Of a DNA stretch of 21,782 nt, positions 14,585 through 21,782 are shown piece after piece. The first letter of the stretch is position 1. Every line of letters begins with the position of its first letter. This DNA comes from 66-474 sp036278635 (GTDB lineage: Bacteria > Pseudomonadota > Gammaproteobacteria > Xanthomonadales > Rhodanobacteraceae): NCBI GenBank assembly GCA_036278635.1, contig DASUKQ010000026.1:1-21782 (forward strand), given 5' to 3'. The notes beneath the pieces were generated by a model. That model did no database searches. It was not told the origin of the DNA and was given only the letters and a program-made list of their open reading frames with translations. The position numbers and the translations under genes were made by a program.

Positions 14585-16348
14585 ATGGCGACCCGGCTCA
14601 AGGAAGTGGACGTGGTTCTCGTCGGCTTTGGTCTGACCGCTTCGATCCTGGCGCAGGAGCTCACCGACTCGGGCTTGCAGGTGCTGGCGCTGGAGCGCGG
14701 CGCGTTCCGCGACACGGTGCCGGATTGGTCCACGGCCACCATCCAGGACGAATTGAAATACGCGGTTCGCCACGGACTTTTCGAGGAACCCAAGCGCGAA
14801 ACGCTGACGTTTCGAAACTCGATGGACCAGCGGGCGCTGCCGATGCGGCACCTGGGCTCGTTCCTGCCGGCGTCCGGCGTCGGTGGCGCGGCGGTGCACT
14901 GGAACGGACAGCACTGGCGCTTCCTGCCGACCGATTTCGTGATCCGGACGCACACCGAACAACGCTACGGCAAGAAGTTCATCCCCGAGGGCATGACGAT
15001 CCAGGATTGGGGAGTCACCTACGACGAACTCGAGCCGTTCTACGACAGGTTCGATTACCTCAATGGCGTTTCAGGGCAGGCCGGCAACATCAAGGGCGTG
15101 GTCCAGCCGGGCGGCAATCCGTTCGAGGGTCCACGCCAGCGCGGCTATCCCAACCCGCCCCTGAAGCGCAGCTATCCCACGGTGCTCTTCGAGAAAGCCG
15201 CGAAGGAGGCCGGTTTCAAGCCGTTCCCGTGCCCGGCATCGAACACGTCGCGTCCGTACAAGAATATCTACGGCGTGCAGATGGGGGCGTGCACGTATTG
15301 CGGCTTCTGCGAGTGGTTCGGGTGCGGCAACTACTCCAAGGCCAGTCCCCAGACGACGATCTTTCCGGTGCTGTTGAAGAAGAGCAATTTTTCCTGTCGC
15401 ACCCAGTGCGAGGTCACCCGCATCAATCTCGATTCGACCGGCAAACGCGCCACCGGCGTCAACTACGTCGACTTGCAGGGGCGCGAGTTCGAGCAGCCGG
15501 CGCAAATGGTGATCACCTGTGCGTTCGCCCAGCACAACGTGCATCTGTTGCTGCTCTCGAAAATCGGCCAGCCCTACGACCCGGTTGCCAATACCGGTGT
15601 GGTCGGACGCAATTACGCCTACCAGATCACCTCGTCGGTCGACGTATTCATGGATGAGATTCTCAATCCCTTCATGGGTGCCGGCGCGCTGGGCCAGGCC
15701 ATCGACGATTTCAATGGCGACAACTTCGACCACGCGCCGCACGGCTTCGTCGGTGGCGGCTACATCGCACTGTGGACGACCGGCGGCCGGCCGATCCTGC
15801 AGCACTACCTGCCCGAGGACACGCCCAAATGGGGTGCCGGCTGGAAAAAGGGCATGCAGGAAAATTATCTGAAGGCGTGCAGTATCGCGACCCACGGCAG
15901 CGTGATGAGTTACCGCGATGCCTATCTGGACCTCGACCCGACGTGGAAGGACGAATACGGCAACCCGCTGCTGCGAATGACGTTCGACTTCCACAAGAAC
16001 GAACACATGATGTCGGATTTCCTCACCGACAAGGCTGCGTTGATCGCGAAGGCAATGAAGCCGCGCTCGTACCACGCCAAGCCGCGCAAGGGCCACTATT
16101 CGATCGTGCCGTACCAGACCACGCACAACACCGGGGGCGCCGCGATGGGCAACGATCCGAAGACCAGCGTGGTCAACCGCTATCTGCAAAGCTGGGATGT
16201 GCCGAACCTGTTCGTGATGGGCAGCAGCGTGTTTCCGCAGAACGCGGGCTACAACCCGACCGGCACGGTCGGCGCACTGGCTTATTGGGCAGCCGACGCG
16301 ATCAGGAACCGGTATCTGAAGCATCCCGGACCGCTGGTGCAGGCGTGA
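14585..16348 (+). CDS. GMC-type flavoprotein dehydrogenase, large subunit
   Basis: 587 residues, FAD-dependent oxidation of a sugar, sugar acid or alcohol on the periplasmic side. The N-terminal dinucleotide fold reads VVLVGFGLTAS (about 10-20) with ERG at 37-39. A cysteine cluster (C236, C239, C242, C247) lies where some FAD-dependent glucose/fructose dehydrogenases bind [3Fe-4S]. The C-terminus has HNTGGAAMG with catalytic H514 and YNPTGT with N557, the His/Asn pair of GMC enzymes. No signal peptide, in keeping with export together with the Tat subunit. GAGG lies eight bases before the ATG. It sits between the small subunit and a triheme cytochrome. Substrate uncertain. Confidence 0.94.
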   Translation: MATRLKEVDVVLVGFGLTASILAQELTDSGLQVLALERGAFRDTVPDWSTATIQDELKYAVRHGLFEEPKRETLTFRNSMDQRALPMRHLGSFLPASGVGGAAVHWNGQHWRFLPTDFVIRTHTEQRYGKKFIPEGMTIQDWGVTYDELEPFYDRFDYLNGVSGQAGNIKGVVQPGGNPFEGPRQRGYPNPPLKRSYPTVLFEKAAKEAGFKPFPCPASNTSRPYKNIYGVQMGACTYCGFCEWFGCGNYSKASPQTTIFPVLLKKSNFSCRTQCEVTRINLDSTGKRATGVNYVDLQGREFEQPAQMVITCAFAQHNVHLLLLSKIGQPYDPVANTGVVGRNYAYQITSSVDVFMDEILNPFMGAGALGQAIDDFNGDNFDHAPHGFVGGGYIALWTTGGRPILQHYLPEDTPKWGAGWKKGMQENYLKACSIATHGSVMSYRDAYLDLDPTWKDEYGNPLLRMTFDFHKNEHMMSDFLTDKAALIAKAMKPRSYHAKPRKGHYSIVPYQTTHNTGGAAMGNDPKTSVVNRYLQSWDVPNLFVMGSSVFPQNAGYNPTGTVGALAYWAADAIRNRYLKHPGPLVQA

Positions 16349-16364
16349 CACGGAGGAAGTGGCG

Positions 16365-17627
16365 ATGTACCGCAGGGTGGCTGTCGGGGCGGCACTGGTA
16401 TTGGGACTTGCAACGCTGGCCGCGGCCGATCCGCCGCTGTCGACGCCGCTGTCCACCCGATCCCAACCGGGCCACGCCACCCTCGAACGCGGCCGATACC
16501 TGGCCCGGGCCGGCGACTGCGCCGCCTGCCATACCGCTCCAAACGGCAAGCCGTTCGCGGGCGGCCGCGTGGTGCCGACTCCGTTTGGCGACCTGTACTC
16601 GACCAACATCACGCCCGACCGGGCCACCGGCATCGGCAAATGGACGCTTCAGGATTTCTACCGCGCGATGCACAGTGGGATCGATCGGCAGGGCAACCAT
16701 CTGTACCCGGGATTCCCGTATCCGTGGTACACCAAGGTCACCGCCGATGACGTGAAGGCGATCAAGGCCTATCTCGACACGGTCAAGCCCGTGCGGCAAC
16801 TCAACCGCAAGCCGGCATTGCCCTGGCCGTTTTCGATGCGCAGCGGGTTGGCAATCTGGAACAAGCTCTACTTCGATGAAGGGACCTTCGTCGGCGACCC
16901 GCACCGATCCGCGCAGTGGAACCGCGGCGCGTATCTGGTGCGCGGCCTGGAGCACTGCGGCGCCTGCCATACCGCCAAGAACTTTGCCGGCGCGACCAAA
17001 AAGAGCGTGGCGCTGCAGGGCGGCTTCGGCGAGAACGCCTTCGCTCCCAATCTTGCCGGTGGGCTGCGGGATGGCCTCGGGAACTGGACTGCCGCGGAGA
17101 TCGTTGAATATCTCAAGACCGGTTCAAACGACAAATCGTCCGCCGCGGGCCCGATGGCCGAGGTGGTCAGCGACGATACGCAATATTTGACCCACGCCGA
17201 CCTCACCGCGATTGCGACCTACCTCAAGGACCTGCCGCGCGTGGAACCCGATGCCGGTCCGGTTGCCGACACCGGCATCATGGAACGCGGCGGCGCTGTC
17301 TACACCGACGATTGCACCGGCTGCCACATGGAACATGGCCAGGGTCAAACGGGCGCGTTTCCACCATTGAAGGGCAGCGCTGCCGTGCAGGCCCAGCACG
17401 CGGAAACCGTGGTTCGCATCGTGCTCGACGGCGCGGCAATTCCCGCTACGCCCGCAAAGCCGACCGGACTCGAGATGCCGGCGTTCAAGGCCAAGCTCGA
17501 CGACGCACAGGTCGCCGCCGTGGTTTCCTACATCCGCAACGCATGGGGCAATCACGCGGGCGCCGTGTCCGAAGGCGACGTTGCAAAAGTACGCAACCAG
17601 ATCAGGCAGCAGAAGGGAGTCCCGTGA
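16365..17627 (+). CDS. Triheme cytochrome c subunit of the dehydrogenase
   Basis: 420 residues. A Sec signal peptide (about 1-21) precedes three c-type heme sites: CAACH (52-56), CGACH (198-202) and CTGCH (317-321). This is the layout of cytochrome c subunits of gluconate, sorbitol and alcohol dehydrogenases, which pass electrons from the flavoprotein to ubiquinone or a terminal oxidase. The ATG at 16365 has GGAGG eight bases upstream; the GTG at 16359 is too near. It starts 16 bp after the flavoprotein gene. No C-terminal transmembrane helix is visible, so attachment may depend on partners or an amphipathic segment. Confidence 0.95.
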   Translation: MYRRVAVGAALVLGLATLAAADPPLSTPLSTRSQPGHATLERGRYLARAGDCAACHTAPNGKPFAGGRVVPTPFGDLYSTNITPDRATGIGKWTLQDFYRAMHSGIDRQGNHLYPGFPYPWYTKVTADDVKAIKAYLDTVKPVRQLNRKPALPWPFSMRSGLAIWNKLYFDEGTFVGDPHRSAQWNRGAYLVRGLEHCGACHTAKNFAGATKKSVALQGGFGENAFAPNLAGGLRDGLGNWTAAEIVEYLKTGSNDKSSAAGPMAEVVSDDTQYLTHADLTAIATYLKDLPRVEPDAGPVADTGIMERGGAVYTDDCTGCHMEHGQGQTGAFPPLKGSAAVQAQHAETVVRIVLDGAAIPATPAKPTGLEMPAFKAKLDDAQVAAVVSYIRNAWGNHAGAVSEGDVAKVRNQIRQQKGVP

Positions 17628-17885
17628 TCGCCATTTGCCACGTTGTGCCGCGCGGTCGGTTTCCGTTCAGTTGCGGGTTGGGAAGGCTGCGTGGGGTCGG
17701 TTGCGCCGGGATCCGGCTCACGGGGCGGCGGTGCCGGCATCGTGCGGATCGCGTCGTGTCCGCCAGATTCGCCGCAAACCGGATCATCGCAATTCGATCA
17801 CCCGACATTCACCGCGAACGTGGCAGCCTTGCCGTCGCAGTGCATTGACGCACGTCCACCCGTGCAACGCGGAAGGAATCCGACC

Positions 17886-18584
17886 ATGTCAAAGTTCGTC
17901 GCTCAGCGCCTCGCCATCCCGTCCGTCCTCGCCGTCGCCATCCTGATGGCAGCGGGTTGTTCGCAGAACGGGCAGGGCAATTACAACAATCCCGCGACCG
18001 GCTCGACCGCGGCCCCCGCACCGTCCGCCACGCCACCCGCGTCTCCACTCAACACGCCGGCGTACCCGCCCGCCGGCAATGCCGGCACCACGATGGCGCA
18101 TGGCACGACGTCGATGGCGCCCGCCACCGCGTCGACGTCGGCTGCGGCCAGCACGGGAAACTTCGCCGCCAAGGCCGCGCGCGGAGGGATGCTTGAAATC
18201 AAGCTCGCCGATCTTGCCCTGTCGCACAGCCACGACGCGGACGTCGAATCATTCGCGCGCAAGATGAAGCAGGACCACACGTCCATCGACAACAAATTGA
18301 AAGAAGCGGTCCAATCGGGTTCGCAACCGCTTCCGTCCGACCTGAACGACGAGCAGCAGCAAACGGTGGCGTCGCTGGAGTCCAAAAATGGCCACGATTT
18401 CGACAAGGCCTACGCCGACACGATGGTGAAGGATCATCAACAAGCTGTCTCGTTGTTCGAGAGTGCCTCCAACGGCGCGTCCACGCAGCAATTGCGGGAC
18501 TTCGCGTCGCAGGCATTGCCCACGCTGAAGGAACACCTTCAGCTTGCGCAGCAGTTGCAATCGAAAGTGCAGGGCGAGAAGTAA
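17886..18584 (+). CDS. DUF4142-domain lipoprotein
   Basis: 232 residues. Lipoprotein signal with lipobox (MAAGC, Cys25) is followed by a long Ala/Pro/Thr/Ser-rich linker (about 26-90). A helical DUF4142 domain follows (about 92-230: FAAKAARGGMLEIKLADLAL, HDADVESFARKMKQDH, FDKAYADTMVKDHQQAVSLF, LPTLKEHLQLAQQL). The domain is ferritin-like in shape and exported; its function is unknown, though it often occurs among stress genes. AAGGA lies eight bases before the ATG at 17886; the longer open frame upstream would hide the signal. A strong terminator lies 50 bp downstream, so it is probably transcribed alone. The 258 bp before it show no gene. Confidence 0.92.
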   Translation: MSKFVAQRLAIPSVLAVAILMAAGCSQNGQGNYNNPATGSTAAPAPSATPPASPLNTPAYPPAGNAGTTMAHGTTSMAPATASTSAAASTGNFAAKAARGGMLEIKLADLALSHSHDADVESFARKMKQDHTSIDNKLKEAVQSGSQPLPSDLNDEQQQTVASLESKNGHDFDKAYADTMVKDHQQAVSLFESASNGASTQQLRDFASQALPTLKEHLQLAQQLQSKVQGEK

Positions 18585-18634
18585 TCCAGGGAATGGATGT
18601 GGGCAAGTCGCGTGCACAACCTGGAAGTGCCGCG

Positions 18635-18667
18635 GGGACCGGTCCATTGCGATCGGTCCCTTTTTTT
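18635..18667 (+). terminator. Rho-independent terminator of the DUF4142 gene
   Basis: GGGACCGGTC (18635-18644) pairs with GATCGGTCCC (18651-18660), with one G-U pair and a six-base loop, and is followed at once by seven T. This is the clearest intrinsic terminator in the window. Confidence 0.9.
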
Positions 18668-18771
18668 GACCTCGCACGACGGCACGCCGAACATCACGAG
18701 GCCATGATCCGCGAATCGTTGGACTGGTCGGGCGATCCGCAGACGCACGGCGTGCAGGCGGAGGACGTTCC

Positions 18772-20574
18772 ATGGATTGCCGTATCGAGGACTACGCGCT
18801 GATCGGGAACATGCGCACCGCGGCACTGGTCAACCGCAATGGTTCGCTCGACTGGCTGTGTCTCCCGCGGTTCGATTCGCCCGCATGTTGCGCGGCGTTG
18901 GTCGGAACCTCCGACAACGGCTGCTGGTCGATCGCTCCACGATCGCAGCCGACATCCGTACGCCGCGCCTATCGCGGGCCGACGATGGTTCTGGAAACGG
19001 TGTTTGGCACCGGCGGCGGTGAAGCCGCCCTGATCGATTTTGTCGCACTGGCGCGCAAGGACAGCGAAGCCATCGACGTGGTACGCATCGTCGAAGGCCG
19101 CCGGGGCAGGGTGCCGATGCGGATGCTGGCGAAATTCCGCTTCGACTATGGACGCATCCGACCATGGTCCAGACGTTGCGAATACGGTGCGCGAATTGCT
19201 GCCGGGCAGGATTCACTCCAATTGCACACGCCGGTCGAACTGCAACAGAACGACGATGCATGGTGCGCGCGTTTTACGGTGGGCAAAGGCGAGCGCATGG
19301 CATTCGTGCTGACCCGGAATGATTCGACACGCGCGCAACCGGACTCCCGTGACGCCGTGCAGGCGCTGCAACAGACCGAAAAATTCTGGCGCGACTGGAG
19401 CAGCCGTTACAAGGAGTCGCATGCATGGCACGACGAGGTCCTGCGTTCGCTGCTGACATTGAAGGCGCTGACCGACGATCGCACCGGGGGCATGGTCGGC
19501 GCTCCGACGCTCGGCCTGCCGGAGGTGCCCGGTGGGGTCAAGAACTATGACTATCGCTACACATGGTTGCGCGATGCGACATTCACGCTCTACGCGATGA
19601 TCCATTCCGGCTATCAAGAAGAAGCACGCATGTGGAGGGATTGGTTGATACGCACCACCGCCGGCGACCCCGCGCATCTGCAACCGGTGTACAGGGTCGA
19701 CGGCGCCTGTCGCATCACCCAGCAGAGCCTGGATCACCTGGGCGGCTTCCAGAACAGCCAGCCCGTGTTCGTCGGCAACAAGGCCTGGCGCCAGACCCAG
19801 ATGGACGGCTACGGCGAAGTCATCAACGGCGTGCACGTCGCGCACCGGCATGGTCTGGAGATGCAACAGGACGACTTCGACGAACAGATACGCATGGTCG
19901 AGTATCTGGAGGACCACTGGCAGAAATCCGGTGCCGGCATCTGGGAGCTTGGCCAACACATCGCGACCTATACGCATTCGCAGGTCATGGTGTGGGTGGC
20001 CGTGGACCGCGTTGCACGGCTGATCGAAAACTCCGCGTTCGAGGGGGACGCGCCCCGCTGGCGCGCATTGGCCAACCGCATCCACGCGCACGTGTGCAAA
20101 AACGGATTCGACAAGGAGCGAAATACCTTCCTGCAGCGTTATGGAAGCCGCGCGCTGGACGCAGCGGCACTACGCATGCCGATCGTCGGGTTTCTCGCGG
20201 CCGACGATCCACGCATGCTGGGCACGCTCGACGCGATCCGGAAACACCTGTGCCGCGACGGCTTCGTCTGGCGCTATTCCGACGACGACGGCGACATACC
20301 CGACGAAGGATCATTCCTGGTGTGTTCCTTCTGGATGGTCGAGGTCCTGGCCATGCTCGGCCGCAAGGACGAAGCGCTCGAAATGTTCCGACGCCTGCTG
20401 GGCGTGCGCAATGACGTGGGACTGCTCTCGGAGGAATACGATCCGCATGAAAAATGCCTGCGCGGCAATTTCCCCCAGGCGTTCTCGCACGTGGGGCTGG
20501 TGAACGCCGCGCATCGCCTGGCAGAAATCCCCGAAGTGCGCGGGCGTACCGGCGGAACGCGCCGCAGAGGTTGA
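18772..20574 (+). CDS. Glycoside hydrolase family 15 protein (glucoamylase/trehalase-like)
   Basis: 600 residues, cytoplasmic. The N-terminal domain begins IEDYALIGNMRTAALVNRNG and SLDWLCLPRFDSP, typical of bacterial GH15 proteins. The (alpha/alpha)6 barrel begins about residue 220 and includes YDYRYTWLRDATFTLYA (about 259-275). The general-acid candidate is E392 in GIWELG and the general-base candidate E554 or E555 in LLSEEYDP, followed by GNFPQAFSHVGLVNAA. The enzyme should release glucose from alpha-glucans or trehalose; the choice cannot be made from sequence. GGAGG lies seven bases before the ATG. It follows a terminator, so it should have its own promoter. A pirin gene lies 171 bp downstream. 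Confidence 0.95.
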   Translation: MDCRIEDYALIGNMRTAALVNRNGSLDWLCLPRFDSPACCAALVGTSDNGCWSIAPRSQPTSVRRAYRGPTMVLETVFGTGGGEAALIDFVALARKDSEAIDVVRIVEGRRGRVPMRMLAKFRFDYGRIRPWSRRCEYGARIAAGQDSLQLHTPVELQQNDDAWCARFTVGKGERMAFVLTRNDSTRAQPDSRDAVQALQQTEKFWRDWSSRYKESHAWHDEVLRSLLTLKALTDDRTGGMVGAPTLGLPEVPGGVKNYDYRYTWLRDATFTLYAMIHSGYQEEARMWRDWLIRTTAGDPAHLQPVYRVDGACRITQQSLDHLGGFQNSQPVFVGNKAWRQTQMDGYGEVINGVHVAHRHGLEMQQDDFDEQIRMVEYLEDHWQKSGAGIWELGQHIATYTHSQVMVWVAVDRVARLIENSAFEGDAPRWRALANRIHAHVCKNGFDKERNTFLQRYGSRALDAAALRMPIVGFLAADDPRMLGTLDAIRKHLCRDGFVWRYSDDDGDIPDEGSFLVCSFWMVEVLAMLGRKDEALEMFRRLLGVRNDVGLLSEEYDPHEKCLRGNFPQAFSHVGLVNAAHRLAEIPEVRGRTGGTRRRG

Positions 20575-20745
20575 AAGCGATGACACGTGCGTCGCCAGCG
20601 CTGCATGTCGGAGTCGGGACGATCGGTGACACAATGAAAGGCGGGGCAGCGGGACCCGTGGTCGGACCTTGTTTCCAGGCGAAATGAAGACGTGCACGAG
20701 GCAACCCGGCCGTCGACATCCTGGCAGCGATCGTCGAGAACCATC

Positions 20746-21693
20746 ATGAGCAACCTTCTGCCGAACACCGAACCGGAACGCTGCGAACCGCACCCCGATG
20801 AAGTACCGGAAATCCTCGATTACCCCGCGCGACTTGCCGATCTCGGTGCCGGCCTGACGGTGGAGCGTGTGCTGCCCGTCCGCCAGCGCCGTCTGGTGGG
20901 CCCCTGGTGCTTCTTCGATCATTACGGTCCGCTGGAGTTTGCCGGACGCAAGGCGATGGATGTTGCACCGCATCCGCACATCGGACTGCAAACCGTGTCG
21001 TGGTTGTTCGAGGGAGAGGCACTGCACAACGACAGCATGGGCTTTCGGGGCATCGTGCGACCGGGCCAGATGAACCTGATGACCGCCGGCAACGGCATCG
21101 CCCATTCCGAGGAGACCCCACCGCAACATTCGGGACGACTGCACGGGTTGCAGCTCTGGGTGGCTCTGCCGGAGTCCCAACGGCATCGCGAGCCGGGTTT
21201 CGATCACTACGCGGAACTGCCGGTTCTGGAACCGGGTGGCGGGCGCGCGCAGGTGTTCATGGGGGAGCTGGATGGAGCGCGAAGCGGTGCGCGATCGTAC
21301 TCACCGCTGGTAGCCGCGGACCTGGTGCTTGGCGCCCATGGCACGCTGCGTTTGCCGCTGAATCCCGAATGGGAACACGCGCTCGTCGTCATCGACGGCC
21401 AGGCCACGCTCGACGGAACCCGGCTCGGTCCCGGCGCATTGCATTACCTCGGCTCCGAACGCAGCGGGCTCCAACTGGTGAGCAGCGCGCCAGCCCGCGC
21501 CGTGCTGATCGGCGGCGCACCCTTCGGGGAGTCCATTGTCATGTGGTGGAACTTCGTGGCGCGCAATGCCGAAGAAATACGCAGTGCGCGCGACGACTGG
21601 GAACAGCGTCGCCGCTTCGGCGACGTGAAGGCCTACGCCGGATCACGATTGCCGGCTCCGCCGCTGGTCCTGCGACCGGTCGCCAGCCGCTGA
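20746..21693 (+). CDS. Pirin-family protein
   Basis: 315 residues with two cupin domains. The N-terminal domain holds the metal ligands expected of pirins: H76 and H78 (APHPHIG) and H120 with E122 (GIAHSEE), matching the His56, His58, His101 and Glu103 set of human pirin. The C-terminal domain ends with IGGAPFGESIVMWWNFVARN, a hallmark of bacterial pirins. Some family members show quercetin dioxygenase activity and others act as redox sensors; the role here is unknown. The ATG at 20746 (MSNLLPNTEP) fits better than the in-frame GTG at 20692, though its Shine-Dalgarno is weak (CGAGA). The remaining 89 bp of the window show no gene. Confidence 0.94.
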   Translation: MSNLLPNTEPERCEPHPDEVPEILDYPARLADLGAGLTVERVLPVRQRRLVGPWCFFDHYGPLEFAGRKAMDVAPHPHIGLQTVSWLFEGEALHNDSMGFRGIVRPGQMNLMTAGNGIAHSEETPPQHSGRLHGLQLWVALPESQRHREPGFDHYAELPVLEPGGGRAQVFMGELDGARSGARSYSPLVAADLVLGAHGTLRLPLNPEWEHALVVIDGQATLDGTRLGPGALHYLGSERSGLQLVSSAPARAVLIGGAPFGESIVMWWNFVARNAEEIRSARDDWEQRRRFGDVKAYAGSRLPAPPLVLRPVASR

Positions 21694-21782
21694 TCGAGAC
21701 GACCCCGGCTTCTGACCACGCAGGGGCGGGAGCATGCCTGAAAGGTCAAGGTCAAGTCTTCTCGTATTGATGCAAATGCCTA

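Noticed and set aside
14155..16755. Open frames of 327-522 codons overlapping the flavoprotein gene in other frames on both strands
   Set aside because: The GMC flavoprotein frame is continuous with all family motifs, so the others are shadows.
18665..18693. TTGACC with GAACAT 17 bases away as a promoter for the GH15 gene
   Set aside because: The -10 match is poor and the -35 overlaps the T tract of the terminator, so the evidence is too weak to list.

Overview
The window is GC-rich, gene-dense chromosomal DNA from a proteobacterium. Gene content (LigD/Ku repair, DUF1328, BON, CsbD and DUF4142 stress proteins, a gluconate-dehydrogenase-type membrane complex, Crp/Fnr regulators) would suit a soil or plant-associated gammaproteobacterium such as a member of the Xanthomonadales. 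Burkholderiales cannot be excluded, because there is no rRNA or other marker gene. No phage, transposase, tRNA or CRISPR was seen.

Left part (1-4883): the 3' end of a type IB topoisomerase gene converges on a non-homologous end-joining (NHEJ) locus. On the minus strand a probable operon runs from a small Lys/Ser-rich protein through a 61-residue conserved protein to ligD. ku is divergent on the plus strand. A REP-like palindrome follows ku. A hairpin whose arms contain both stop codons separates topoisomerase and ligD.

Middle-left (4931-8601), all minus strand: a DUF1328 membrane peptide, an acidic 66-residue protein, a secreted BON protein and a BON lipoprotein. Next comes a tight four-gene operon: three small helical proteins that look like divergent tandem paralogues, then a CsbD-type protein, with 4-bp start/stop overlaps at two junctions. 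These families are usually linked to envelope, osmotic or general stress.

Middle (9050-11702): three tandem Crp/Fnr-type regulators on the minus strand, evidently duplicated. They share cysteines but have no canonical cAMP-binding signature. A cluster of GGTCAGG repeats sits just upstream of the first-transcribed one.

Right part (11975-21693), all plus strand: an SDR oxidoreductase with a basic N-terminal extension, a 104-residue unknown protein, and a small cupin. A three-gene operon follows, encoding a membrane-anchored sugar/alcohol dehydrogenase: Tat-lipoprotein small subunit, GMC flavoprotein with a Cys cluster, and triheme cytochrome c. Then come a DUF4142 lipoprotein with a strong intrinsic terminator, a GH15 glucoamylase/trehalase-like enzyme and a pirin.

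Overall this looks like a stress and DNA-repair gene neighbourhood. I infer that the genes serve survival in dry, oxidising or osmotically stressful conditions; the sequence does not prove co-regulation.
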